Shown here piece after piece: positions 35,303 through 47,244 of a DNA stretch of 64,000 nucleotides (position 1 is its first letter; every line of letters starts with the position of its first letter). The notes under the pieces were generated by a model. It saw nothing but the letters and a program-made list of their open reading frames with translations. It was not told where the DNA came from and searched no databases. The stretch is from Daphnia carinata (Eukaryota > Arthropoda > Branchiopoda > Diplostraca > Daphniidae). Where the stretch lies: assembly GCF_022539665.2 (NCBI RefSeq), contig NC_081334.1, positions 7,720,424 to 7,784,423 on the forward strand, in the 5' to 3' direction. The position numbers and the translations under genes are program-made.

Positions 35303-36889
35303 GCTTCCTTGGTGGTTTTAAGGAAGAAAAACTAATTCCGGATATCCTAATTGATCTGTGTTACTATTGTTCTCATAATATTATATTATAATACTATCTC
35401 CTTACTTAGATTGGCCTCTCATGGACCAACTGCAATCAATGACGTTACTTGCGAGACAAATTAAGAAAGCATTCGATTAAATACAAGTGACTTTGAAATT
35501 GCATTAAGACTTACTTACCATTTGATAATCACCAATATTTGCATAATGTAAGAACTTCATTAGTTTTGGATACACCCACATGTTTAGAATTAGGTTTCCT
35601 TTAAAAGACAAGATACTCGGCTACTAAAAGAGAATAAAACGGATATGGTTTCGTAAATCGGGGTTTAATGGAAAAAGCAAACATGTTATCATAAATAAGA
35701 GTGCAAGCTGGATTAAATGTTTTTCAAGATACAAACGTGTGAAAGGTATGCAGAAAATAACCAACGGCGAAGAAGAGATGCAACCCACAGAACTTACTAA
35801 ATGCTAATAAAGATATTTCAATCCATGAAAAATAAATCGGAATAGAAGAAAATTATTTTCTTGTAGAAAAATACCAAAAAATTATAAAAAGTGATTTAAA
35901 TTTAGTTGACATCCTTTTCCTTCCTTAAGTGAAAATAAATAAAAAAAATGTCTCTAAAATAGATATTGAAGGTAGATAGATCCCTTCAGGGCAAAGTATT
36001 CTTGTAAATAAGCAATATGGAAAGCCTTTTGTGCCAAGTTTCTGAATTAATTGAAGGTCGAACACTTGAACAGTTTAACTTTTGAAACCCTTAAAAACGA
36101 GACAGCTGTCAATTTTTTTGTGGTTAGTAACTCCCAGTAAGCGGCGAACAAGAAATAATTAGCTTTGCATTTCGGAAACGGTCTCTTTTTGTCCATGATA
36201 GTTGAACAGTCAGAGCATCTAAACATCGCACAGCTCAAGCACGTTGCCGTTCTATAGGTTCAATAACGACCGAAAACCTCACAGGACCACCGTAAGATTT
36301 CACGAAGTCTCAACAATGCACGAAGCATCAACGTGATTGTCTTTGCTCACATGACACCAAATCCTGGAGCTAGCTGATGGACAGACGCCCTAGCTTTGAC
36401 CAACCACTTCAAGACGTGAAAAATATGATCGAATACACGGAAAACTAAGGTTTTCAAAATACGCAAAGCAAATTATTTCTTAATCCACAAGTATGGCGGA
36501 GTAACGCTACTTATTTTCAAGTTATGTATAACTATTTGTTCGATCTAAATGGTTTTACTTCAACAAATTCAGAAAGTGAGACGAATAGCTTGCCATACAG
36601 CAATTCTTTCTTTCAAATATTAAAATGTTTTAAGATGGCAACAGTTCTTTGCTAAGTTTACAGGAAAATGCTGCAGTAGAAATTGTTTAGTTAGCAGGCG
36701 GCTCTGTGGGACAAGACTATAAGAAAAACGAAAAACACAACAAACGAACAATCAAACAGATAGATATGAACTAGCGAAAACAGCCCGACAGAGTCAGAGA
36801 ACTTGAACTGGAATAATATTAAGTACGAAGATGCTTCAAAAAAGGTGAGCAGTGAAAGTGCATACTTTAAAATCATAGGTATTGAACGT
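35303..36889. other. Intergenic region, no supported gene
   Basis: These 1.6 kb of AT-rich sequence lie between the Gly/Ala/Gln-rich gene and the 3' end of the RNA-binding protein gene. Short open frames on both strands show no coding signature. Confidence 0.5.
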
Positions 36890-39218
36890 CTACGGAAGCA
36901 ACGAGCGAGATGGAAAAGGTGGAATAACCTGGAATGGATTTATGCTGACATTACCATTGAAACCGACGCGATTGAAGTTGTTGCAGCTCATCTTATGGAA
37001 CTGTGCACTCAAGCCGTCAATTGAGAACTTCGGTGATTCGCGAGAGGTTCCAAAACGACTACATTCCCCTCCATTCTGCATTAACCAAAATTCAGTGTAA
37101 GTAGCAAAACCAAAATTGATAAAAATAAGAACGGATGACAAAGAGATAGTTATCTACTTGGTACATACCCAGTTTGGCTGCGGATGAAGCGGTGGTCCGA
37201 AATTAGTATACATCATCTAATGAAACAAATGAAAAGTATTAGTTAGAGAAGCTGGAAATGACAGTTACTCTTTCCCAGTCTTACAGGGTCAGGAGTTTTG
37301 CGTACGCGGAAACTGGTATCTGCTGTGATGCTGGCGTTGTAGTTACGGTTACCCTGTTGGATATCAAGAAAGTTTTACCACTCTTTCAGATTTAATTTTT
37401 AAAAGGGCAAATTTTACATTGAGGTCGAGACCCGAGTTTTGCATGAAATTTGTTTGAGGAAAAAGTGTGCTCGGAGAATTCGAGAGGATCCCTGGTGGAC
37501 TAGACTGAAAACCCGCGTGGAACGGTGGAGGTACAGCGAAGATGCTAGAAAATACAGATCAATGACATGTTGAAAAAACTTAATTTTCTGATTGATTATG
37601 TTAGGTTCCCTTTACTTTGGAAGCTGATTTGCTTGGTGATGGTGCAATGCTGGCATGATTGAGGATGGTGGCAACGTCATTGGCGAATAGTTAAGCGAAG
37701 ATGGGGGTGACAACATGCGTTCGCCATGGTAGGGAGTGGAAAATTTCATCGCCGATTTACAAGGGCTATGGGATGAAGTGGAAGAAACCGAAGTCATCGA
37801 AACGGAAGAGGTTTTCCTAGAAGGCGTTTTTGGTTTGATCGCTTTCTTGTCTCTGACCGGTTTCGCCCATGTTATCTCGATCGTCGCCCCGTTGATTTCT
37901 GCATCTGCGTTGTTGGAAAGATTGGATGTCACATTGCAGACGAAATAAAATAGCGTTTAAAAGAGAAATAATTTACGATTCATAGTGTGCATGGCTTTCT
38001 CGGCTTTTTCTCGGGAATTGAAATGAATGAATGCGAAATCCCGCATCATCTTAAGTTTTTGCACATTATCATCCGATGCCTGATTGAAAATGTCTCGCAA
38101 TACTTGTTCCGTTGTGGTCAGTGACAAGTTGCGTACGTACAAAACCGTAACCTTTTGACAAGAAAAACATTTCAACTACGGGAGATCAGTCAACACGACG
38201 AAGTGTAACAGTAATACCTTCGACATAATATCTTCTTCGATTTCGTTCTCCGGTTCAGCCCAATCAACAGCAATTTCTTTGCCCCACAATTGAATCCGGT
38301 CGGGTATTAACTTTCTACGAGCCTTGGAGGCAGCCCTATGGTTTATATATTCGACAAAGGCGAAACCACGATTTTTAGTTTTGTCTGTGATGGAACTGAA
38401 ATTAAAAAAAAAGGGTTAAGTTTGGCCATTTTTAGGTGGACATGATACACTAACCTGTAAACGATGACTTTAGACACGCCTTCGGTCAATCTTTCCATTT
38501 CACATTGGATTTCTTCGCGAGATTTGTTCTTAGGTATACCACCGACGAAAAGCCGACAATTATCAATAGATTTCACCACTCCAATATGGTGTCTCGGTCG
38601 CAGTTCGTAGTTGTTCATCAACGCGATTGCTCGATTAGCATCATGTCGGTGGGCGTACTGGATAAACGCGAATCCACGGTTTGAACCGCTAAAATCCATC
38701 ATTAAACGAAGCTCGTAAATGGGCCCGATAGTTGAAAAGAGTCTATATAGCTCATCCTCAAATACGTCACGTGGTAATTTCCCCACAAAAATTTCAGTGC
38801 CTTTCGGTGGTGGTGGGCCTTCCCAATCTATTTTGGAAACAAAGGAAACAATGAATTCTACTTAAAATTTAACGCACTCACTGTGTGATTTCCGATCTTT
38901 GAAACTCAACTAAAACAGCCCAATAGCCTACATCGGAATGGCAAAATGAAGTTTTTGAAATGATGCACGTGGACAGTGAAAAGAAGCGCCAAAATTCGTT
39001 GGCTTCGTAAACTACTTTGATTTCACCGACTACTACACCGAATAGATATACAGCAAAATTCATAGATTTTACTTACTAGGTGGTGGTCCACCGAACTTCC
39101 GTTGGCCATTTTCTTGTATAATTTCACAGCCAGTTTCCTGAATGAGCTTCATTAGATTCTCTTCGCGCTTCTGGATTGCCAAAATTTCGTCTAATTCGTT
39201 TTCTTTACAGCTTCCCAT
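36890..39218 (-). CDS. RNA-binding protein of the A1CF/RBM46/RBM47 family (three RRMs)
   Basis: Nuclear RNA-binding protein related to APOBEC1 complementation factor and RBM46/47. Minus-strand exons: 39218-39077, 38827-38455, 38395-38218, 38151-37977, 37904-37616, 37544-37418, 37353-37285, 37216-37169, 37075-36890, joining to 528 residues. The N-terminal family signature reads [15 protein letters not shown] then [22 protein letters not shown]1 has [12 protein letters not shown]2 has [15 protein letters not shown] and [10 protein letters not shown], then the linker [15 protein letters not shown], and RRM3 has [14 protein letters not shown] and RDFAFIHF. The C-terminal half is Ser/Pro-rich and poorly conserved, so the last three exons are less sure. 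Paralogue choice (A1CF, RBM46, RBM47) cannot be decided from the domain alone; invertebrates usually have one such gene. Its 5' half lies in the duplicated segment. Confidence 0.9.
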
Positions 39219-39694
39219 TTTGAAAATGTTGAATGAATTCCAATGTAAAAGGTTTTCCGTCGAAAACGCACTGCTTGATTCGTAACTTTTTTCTTCAGCA
39301 AGGTTTAGGCAACGACCTCATTGATCTGGAAGCTAGATCTTGACTGAACAAACTGAACTGGTCAGTGAACACAAGCCAGCGTATGAAGTGGTCGAAAGAT
39401 GGCGAAAGAGATAGGAACTCAAAGGAGGCAATGGTACAACAAATAAAATCTCATAGCTATCTGTGCAACATACATATCAATAAATAAAATAAAATATCTA
39501 CTAAATATTATTTGATTGGATTTTCAAATGGTGCAATCAGTTTTTCAATCGGCGAAATCTTCAATATTTGGAACAATGACATTTTCGGCCGCCTCCACCG
39601 TCCCGAGGGGCTCCTTATAAAACATAGGGGAAAGGAGGAAGAGATGAGGACTTGGGAACTGGAATAACAAATTGTAAAAACTGAAATAAGGGAA

Positions 39695-39720
39695 TAGGGT
39701 TAGGGTTAGGCTTAGGGTTA
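39695..39720. repeat. Telomere-like TTAGGG run between head-to-head genes (unit A)
   Basis: Four imperfect TTAGGG units lie between the two start codons at 39218 and 40369. The copy in unit B (43781-43794) has about two units. Arthropod telomeres are normally TTAGG, so this hexamer run is not simply the host telomere repeat. Confidence 0.7.
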
Positions 39721-40368
39721 TGAGAAATTTAAAATGGCAGTTAGAATTTGAATTTTGTAACGTACTAAAGTTGGTATTCGTTGAAATTTCTTCCGTTATG
39801 ATTTTGATTACATTGTTTCTATTATTCAACACAAAGTGAACGTAGAATAGACTTTAAATTTCAGATAAGTCACACATTAAAAGACAATTTCTATTGAAAC
39901 GTTTTAACTTGAAAAATTTAAACAAAACATGAAACTTCGAAATTCAGAAGTTCGCATGATGCCACGTTTTTGTAACCCCACAACTCCATCTGTTGAGAAT
40001 CCGTAGAAGCCTTCAGGCTGGCTAGTAAGTAATAACAAATTTTAAAAAGCTGCATGGTCAAAATTGATTGCTCCTTGTTTAAAAAACATTATCTTTTTCC
40101 AAGTTTCGTCAGACCATTATAACATCACCACCACCCGGAATTTACTCCATAATAGATACAAAGTATTCTTCCGTTCAAATTCAATTTATGTAGTGAAATT
40201 GAATTTACATTTTGAAAGTCAAAATGTATCATAAAATTTCCGTAAAAATCACAATTCCATAGTTTAAACTTCTTTTTATTGGCGTAATGGGAGTGACACC
40301 CGCTCATCTTGGATAGAAGTAATTATCCTAATCTTTTGTATTTCCAGACTTACGTCTGACTCAAGGAA

Positions 40369-41590
40369 ATGGACAAGTATCAGTCATGGGAGACAACTGG
40401 GTACAATAATAAAAAGGCTTCGAATGAAACAGAAGCAGAGCACCTTCAAGAAAAATCTCCTTTGAGGAACACAATAGATAACAAGTGTTTTGGTGTTGTT
40501 TCCTTTGATTCCACGAATACAGCTGTTAACAAGGGAAAAATCACAGAGGTAATAAACAAAAACAAGCAAAACAACATCTTCCCTTTAGGATTGATTGATT
40601 ATGCAAAATTCTATAATCAACAAACCTTTTCACAGTTAACTGCAGAAATGTTTTCCCTTGAGGATTTGCAACATTTACAGAAGCTGAACAGAGATCTGTG
40701 AGCACAAAGTATTTTAAAAACCATGGATTACATTAAGCTTGAGCAAGAATACCACTTCATGAAAGGTATGAAGCAAAACCTGTTGATAAATACTCATTTC
40801 ATTACCTCCCTAGTATTTCTTATCATCAGATGAGATCATGAACGTTAAACGCGAAGAACGAATGCGGCGACAAGAAACCCGTTCTCTTCTCAAAATTGCT
40901 TTGGAGGAAATATCTTCACAACAAAAATGCCCAGCCCTGTATTCCGAAGCACAAGCAGATCATTTGGCTGATCAGACAGGTTGCTAGCATACTCTTGCTG
41001 GTCTAGCTGAGAGAAATAGGATTTTAAAGGCAAGCTCAGTTAGTAGACATGGCTTTAATTTAGTTGTGTTTTAATTATTAAAACGTACAGAAAGATCTAA
41101 TTGTAGGTACCATTTTCGTATAGGAGTTCAACGATCTAACAAGAAAGTATGATGATTTGCAACGCATGGAAGTTCAATGACGTTGGCGACTAGCACTCTA
41201 TGAGGAAAAGTATGAAACACCTGGATTAACACTATTCACAATGTTCACCAATTCTTCTTTGGGTCAGATATCAGTACTTTGAAAACGTGATCCACAACAG
41301 TTTTGTTTATTTGGAGAATTTAAGAACAAAACTGAACGTCTCTATAGAAAAAACAACGTGTCTGCAGTCGGAGATTGCAGTTTGGAAGAATAGATGCCGG
41401 GAATACGAGAAAGCACCATATAAGTACGCAGTCTACAATCAATGTTTTTGGCTCTGTAATCGGTTAGGCAAATTAACCGATTTCCATTAACTGTAGAGTG
41501 TTTGCGAACCATAAACTACCAGCTCCTGCTGATTCTTCGCCGTCAAGATCAAGCACTATTGCAAATGTGTTCCACCATCGACGCCATTAA
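40369..41590 (+). pseudogene. Dead copy of the coiled-coil gene (unit A)
   Basis: It aligns across its length with the intact unit B gene at 44451-45669, with the same splice sites. Three in-frame stops break it: TGA at 40699-40701 (CTGTGA where B has CTCCGA), TAG at 40985-40987, and TGA at 41178-41180 (CAATGA where B has CAAGGA). The first and third lie well inside exons, so splicing cannot avoid them. It may still be transcribed, but no full-length product is possible. Confidence 0.85.
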
Positions 41591-41917
41591 GTATTAATGT
41601 TGACGACAAAAGCGTTATCCTCTTAGCTCTATTCTGAAATTCTAAATATTTTTACTATTTATGTAGTAGGACTATCCGCTCCCTCAACAAGGATGAGCTT
41701 TAGTTTAAATTCTGTTTATATATGGCCGAAGAGGCAAGTTTTGCCTGATTGACGGCATTTCGTTCACTAGTACTTATGACGCATTCCCGATGAAATTCCA
41801 TTTTGTATAGAGGCAGATTTTTACAGTTTACAAAAATTCGTCAGTTGCCATAAACTGCATGCTAGTTTACTCAGGCATTAAGCGCTGAATTGTTTTGTTT
41901 TTAATTCAGCAAGTAGT

Positions 41918-43300
41918 TCATGTAAACGTTTTGCTGACCGTTTTCGCCCAAGTTATCTCAATCGTCGCCCCATTGATTTCTGCCTCTGGGTTGTTGGAAA
42001 GATTGGATGTCACATTGCAGACGAAATAAAATAGCGTTTAAAAAAGAAATAACTTACGATTCATAGTGTGCATGGCTTTCTCGGCTTTTTCTCGGGAATT
42101 GAAATGAATGAATGCGAAATCCCGCATCATTTTAATTTTTTGCACATTATCATCCGATGCCTGATTGAAAATGTCTCGCAATACTTGTTCCGTTGTGGTC
42201 AGTGACAAGTTGCGTACGTACAAAACCGTAACCTTTTGACAAGAAAAACATTTCAACTACGGGAGATCAGTCAACACGACGAAGTGTAACAGTAATACCT
42301 TCGGCATGACGTCTTCTTCGATTTCGTTCTCCGGTTCAGCCCAATCAACAGCAATTGCTTTGCCCCACAATTGAATCTGGTCGGGTATTAACTTTCTACG
42401 AGCCTTGGAGGCAGCCCTATGGTTTATATATTCGACAAAGGCGAAACCACGATTTTTAGTTTTGTTTGTGATGGAACTGAAATTTAAAAAAAAAACGGGT
42501 TAAGTGTGGCCATTTTTTGGGGCATGATGCACTAACCTGTGAACGATGACTTTAGACACGCCTTTGGTCAATCTTTCCATTTCACATTGGATTTCTTCGC
42601 GAGATTTGTTCTTAGGTATACCTCTGACGAAAAGCCGACAATTATCAATAGATTTCACCACTCCAATATGGTGTCTCGGTCGCAGTTCGTAGTTATTCAT
42701 CAACTCGATTGCTCGATGAGCATCATGTCGGTGGGCGTACTGGATAAACGCGAATCCACGATTTGAACCTCTAAAATCCATCATTAAACGAAGCTTGTAA
42801 ATGGGCCCGATAGTTGCAAAGAGTCCATATAGCTCATCCTCAAATACGTCACGTGGTAAATTCCCCACAAAAATTTCAGTGCCTTTCGGTGGGGGTGGGC
42901 CTTCCCAAACTACTTTGAAAAAAAAGGTAACAATGAATTCTACTTAAAATTTAAAGCGCTCACTGTGTGATTTCCGATCTTTGAAAATCAACTAAAACAG
43001 CCCAATAGCTTACATCGGAATGGCAAAATGAAGTTTATGAAATGATGCACGTGGACAGTGAAAAAAAGCGCCAAAATTCGTTGGCTTCGTAAACTACTTT
43101 GATTTCCCTGACTAGTACACCGACTAGATACACAGCAAAATTCATAGATTTTACTTACTTGATGGTGGTCCACCGAACTTCCGTTGGCTATTTTCTTGTA
43201 TAATTTCACAGCCAGTTTCCTGAATGAGCTTCATTAGATTCTCTTCGCGCTTCTGGATTGCCAAAATTTCGTCCAGTTCGTTTTCCTTACAGCTTCCCAT
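41918..43300 (-). CDS. C-terminally truncated paralogue of the A1CF/RBM46-family gene (unit B)
   Basis: Exons 43300-43159, 42909-42537, 42476-42299, 42232-42058 and 41985-41918 reproduce the first exons of the full gene with identical lengths (142, 373, 178 and 175 bases). No stop or frameshift interrupts them. After RRM3 the frame crosses the duplication junction: the shared ITWAK is followed by TVSKTFT and a stop, giving 311 residues with three RRMs and no C-terminal half. RRM2 RNP2 reads LFVRGIP instead of LFVGGIP, a change at a position usually Gly. Either a short RNA-binding isoform-like protein or a young pseudogene not yet broken. No 3' UTR from the parent gene is present. Confidence 0.7.
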
Positions 43301-43780
43301 TTTGAAAATGTTGAATGAGTTCCAATGTAAAATATTTTCGGTCGTAAACGCACTGCTTGATTCCTAACTTTACCCTTCAGCAAGGTTTAGGCAACGACCT
43401 CATTGGTCTGGAAGCTAGATCTTTACTGAACAAACTGACCTGGCCGGTGGCCACAAGCCAGCGTATGTAGGGGTCGAAAGATGGCGAAAGAGATAGAAAC
43501 TCGAAGAAGGCAATTGTACAACAAATAAAATCTCATAGCTATCTTGTGCAACATACATATCAATAAATCAAATAAAATCTATATAAATAAATATTATTTG
43601 ATTGGCTTTTCAAATGGTGCAATCAGTGTTTCAATCGGCGGAATGTTCAACATTTGGAACAATGACATTTTCGGCCGCCTCACCGTCCCGAGGGGCTGTT
43701 TATGAAACATCGAGGAAAGGAGGAAGAGATGAGGAGCTAAGCATCCGGAATAACAAATTGTGCAAACTGAAATAAGGGAA

Positions 43781-43794
43781 TAGGGTTAGGGTTA
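43781..43794. repeat. Shorter telomere-like run in unit B
   Basis: TAGGGTTAGGGTTA at the position corresponding to the longer run of unit A; the difference marks repeat-length change since duplication. Confidence 0.7.
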
Positions 43795-44450
43795 CGAGAA
43801 ATTTAAAATGGCAGTTAGAATTTGAATTTTGTAATGTACTAGAGATGGTGTTCGTTACAATTTATACCTTTATGATTTTGGTCACATTGTTTCTCTTATT
43901 CAACAGAACGTGAACGTGGAATAGACTTTAAATCTCAGATAAGTCACACATTAAAAGACTGTCACTGTTGAAACGTTTTAACTTGAAGAATTTAAACAAA
44001 ACATGAAACTTCGAAATTTATAAGTTCGCATGATGCCATGTTTTTTTTTCACCCCACAACCCCATCTGTCGAAAATCCATAGAAGCTTTCAGGTTGGTTA
44101 GTGGGTAATAACAAAATTTTAAACAGCTGCAGGGTCAAAATTGAGTGCTCCCCCGATCAAAAAACAGTATCGTTTTCCAAGTTTCGTCAGATTTATTCCA
44201 TTATAACATTACGGCCGCTCGGAATTTACGCCATAATAGATACAAAGTATTCTTCCGTTCAAATTCAATTTATGTAGTGAAATTGAATTTTCGTTTTTCA
44301 AAGTCAACATTTATCATAAAATTTCCATAAAAATCACAATTCCATAGTTTAAACTTCATAGTTTTCGTAATGGGAGTGAGACCCGCTCATCTTGGATAGA
44401 AGTAATTATCTTAATCTTTGTATTTCCAGAGTTACTTCTGAATCAAGGAA

Positions 44451-45669
44451 ATGGACAAGTATCAGTCATGGCAGACAACTGAGTACAATAATAAAAAGGT
44501 TTCGAATGAAACAGAAGCAGAGAACCTTCAAGAAAAATCTCCTTTGGGGAACACAAAAGATAACCAGTGTTTTGGTGATGTTTCCTTTGATTCCACGAAC
44601 ACAGTTGTTAACAAGGGAAAAATCACAGAGGTAACAAACAAAATCAAGCACAACAAAATCTTCTGTTTAAGATTGATTGATTATGTGGAGTTCTATAATC
44701 AGCAAACCTCACAGTTAACAGCAGAAATGTTTTCCCTTGAGGATGTGCAACATTTACAGAAGCTAAACAGAGATCTCCGAGCACAAAATATAAAAAAAAC
44801 CATGGATTACATTAAGCTTGAGCAAGAATACCACTTCATGAAAGGTATAAAGCAAAACCTGTTGATAAATACTCATTTCATTACCTCTCTAGTATTTCAT
44901 ATCATCAGATGAGATCATGAAAGTTAAACGCGAAGACCGAATGCGGCGACAAGAAACCCGTTCTCTTCTCAAAATTGCTTTGGAGGAAATATCTTCACAG
45001 CAAAAATGCCCAGCTCGGTATTCTGACGCACAAGCAGATCATTTGGCTGATCAGAAATGTTGTCAGCATAGTCTTGCTGGTCTAGCTGAGAGAAATAGGA
45101 TTTTAAAAGCAAGCTCAATTAATAGACATGGCTTTAATTTAGATGTGTTTTAATTATTAAAGCGTACAGAAGGATGTAATTGTAGGTACGTTTTTCTTAT
45201 AGGAATTAAGCGAGCTAACGAGAAAGTATGATGATTTGCAACGCATGGAAGTTCAAGGACGTCGTCGACTGGCACTCTATGAGGAAAAGTATGAAACGCC
45301 TGGATTAACACTATTCACAATGTTCACCAATTCTTCTTTGGGTCAGATATCAGTACTTTGAAAACGTGATCCACAACAGTTTTGTTTATTTGGAGAATTT
45401 AAGAACAAAACTGAACGCCTCTATCGGAAAAACCAACTGTTTGCAGTCGGAGATTGCAGTTTGGAAGAATAGATGTCGGGAATACGAGAGAGCACCAAAT
45501 AAGTACGCAGTCTACAGTCAATATTTTTCGCTCCGTAATCGGTTAGGCAAATAAACCGATTTCCGTTAACTGTAGGGTGTATGGGAATCATAAACTACCA
45601 GCTTCTGCTGATTCTTCACCGTCAAGATCAAGCACTACTGCAAATGTCTTCCACCATCAACGCCATTAA
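44451..45669 (+). CDS. Coiled-coil protein, unrecognised family (intact copy, unit B)
   Basis: Six exons (44451-44630, 44715-44844, 44909-45108, 45203-45288, 45347-45502, 45576-45669) give 281 residues. It is hydrophilic throughout and has no signal peptide. Helical coiled-coil stretches include FSLEDVQHLQKLNRDLRAQN, a basic segment KREDRMRRQETRSLLKI, and NCLQSEIAVWKNRCREYE. The intron after exon 3 uses a GC donor (AAA|GCAAGC). Exons of 130, 86 and 156 bases have exact counterparts in the paralogue at 47903-49270, including the GC donor. The first exon, beginning MDKYQSWQTTEYNN, is weakly conserved. Role unknown; coiled-coil proteins of this size are often centrosomal, ciliary or scaffold proteins, but nothing here proves that. 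Confidence 0.7.
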
Positions 45670-46358
45670 GTATTAATATTGACGATAAAGCATTATCCTC
45701 TTAGCTGTATTCTGAAATTCTAAATATTTTTACGAATTATGTACTAGAACTATCCACTGCTTCAACAAAGTTCAGCTTTAATTGAAATTCTGTTTGTAAA
45801 TGGCCGAAGAGGCAAGTTTTGCCTGATCGACGGCATTACGTCCACTAGTACTTTTGACGCATTTCCGGTGAAATTCCATTTTGTACATGGAGGCAGATTT
45901 TTACAGTTTACAAAAATTCGTCAGTTGCCATAAACTGCATGCTAGTTTACGCAGGCGTGAAACGCTGAGTTCGTTTGTTTTTAATTCAGCAAGTAATTCA
46001 CGTAAGCGTTTGTATTACGCCATCTTTTTTATTCTGTCCGTGACCGTAATAAAATTTAAATTGAGATCCTCATCAGTGCTCACTACATGGTTTTTTTTAT
46101 CAGCATGGTAATGGCGTTGATTTAACTTCAAACGTTATGTAGTATTACTAGTAAACGATATTTTTTTTTACTGAATAGGAGAACTTTCGGCCAAAAATTC
46201 ATCCGAAAATACTTTAACAATGTATCCGCGTAAAATATCTTAATCTCAAATTACAGAGTGTCCAGTTCCATATATAACCAGGTCTGACATTTCGGCCAAC
46301 GTTTCAGTGGAAAGTCTTGCCTTCAATGCAATTTCTTTGAGACCGCGAATAAACTTAT
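45670..46358. other. End of unit B and short intergenic stretch
   Basis: Unit B similarity stops near 46012. The rest is unique AT-rich sequence leading to the 3' end of the cuticle gene. No gene is supported. Confidence 0.5.
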
Positions 46359-47171
46359 CTATTTCGTTTGTAACCTTTTCTCAGATCTAGATGTTGCCGA
46401 AACCGAACGGAAGATAGCTTCACCAAATTTGAAGAACTTTGGTCGTTCAATGAGAATGGTTTTCTTTTCTTCTGGCACAGGCAGAGAAGCTGTCTGAATG
46501 TCAAGCGTTTCGTCCTCCGCAATCGCGGTTGCATTGGATTTTTTAGCGTCTAGCGCTTTGTCTTTCTTTGCGTGTGTTTCGCACTCTTTCCTACCTAAAC
46601 TGAGAACAAAAGGTTGTGAGCCAGGGAAAACAGAACACCAACGCGTAGAGCAATCGTACCAATATTATGGAGGCCAAGCGATCGTCTTGCAGCACTAATC
46701 TGGGAAATGTAGTCTAATTGCAATGCATGCAAAAACAAAACAAAACAAATAAGAAATAATGGAGCTTGTACAAGGGACCAGAGAAAACGGGGGTGTCTTC
46801 TTTCAGAATTGTACCTGAGAGTTTTACCCTTCGATTGGCATACCCGAACTCCCCCGTAACATAACCGTTGGCATCCTTGTGCTCAATGAGGAAAGTTCCA
46901 TCTGAAGCTCGAAAGCTAAACGTGTAGGACCCATCGCAACTGACCTGGGCTATTTGCTTCCGAATTTCAGTGCTGTCAGGGAATAGTGTGACCTCCTTCG
47001 AAGTTGCCAATGTTGTGGCCACATGGAAGGCTACAACAAAGCCTATGGTCTAGACGTGCAAAGAAAAAAAGTAGATGTTTAAAAAGGCGTAAGAACTGCA
47101 GAGCAAGGCTAATCTATTAAACAAATGAAGGAATTTCTAACTGTGGCAATACTCACGATAAAAGCTATCAT
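46359..47171 (-). CDS. Cuticle protein, RR/chitin-binding type 4, with unusual C-terminal tail
   Basis: Three exons (47171-47157, 47049-46815, 46594-46359) join in phase to 161 residues. The tiny first exon and exon 2 encode a signal peptide: MIAFITIGFVVAFHVATTLA. The Rebers-Riddiford-like core reads DGSYTFSFRASDGTFLIEHK then NGYVTGEFGYAN, normally a chitin-binding beta structure in crustacean cuticle. The third exon is inferred: an acceptor TTCTCAGTTTAG with correct phase opens a frame of 78 codons rich in Lys and Ala (KKDKALDAKKSNATA), ending SVSATSRSEKRLQTK. If exon 3 is wrong, reading on from exon 2 instead gives a shorter protein ending near 46714. A TATA box stands 66 bases upstream. 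Confidence 0.68.
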
Positions 47172-47236
47172 GTAGAGTCGCTTGATGATATCGGTTTAAA
47201 CACTGGAAAACGACTGGTGCAGAATTGATTTTTCCA

Positions 47237-47244
47237 TTTTTATA
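47237..47244 (-). promoter_or_regulatory. TATA box of the cuticle protein gene
   Basis: TATAAAAA on the minus strand, 66 bases before the ATG at 47171. Confidence 0.7.

Larger units (their letters stand above)
37853..46012. repeat. 4,081-bp direct tandem duplication (two units)
   Basis: Unit A spans about 37853-41933 and unit B about 41934-46012. Matching points keep a constant offset, for example 37921 to 42002 and 40369 to 44451. Divergence looks like roughly 5 percent, with small indels. The left breakpoint falls in coding exon 5 of the RNA-binding gene, so unit B holds only its 5' part. Each unit holds that gene (-) head-to-head with a coiled-coil gene (+). Confidence 0.95.

Noticed and set aside
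39695-39720. Interstitial telomere marking a chromosome fusion
   Set aside because: The run is four imperfect units of a hexamer that differs from the usual arthropod telomere repeat, and it is duplicated together with its genes.
46714-47022. Cuticle gene read as a single-exon frame starting at a GTG
   Set aside because: An upstream mini-exon with ATG, a phase-0 junction and a TATA box gives a proper signal peptide; the frame's start is only an internal Val codon.
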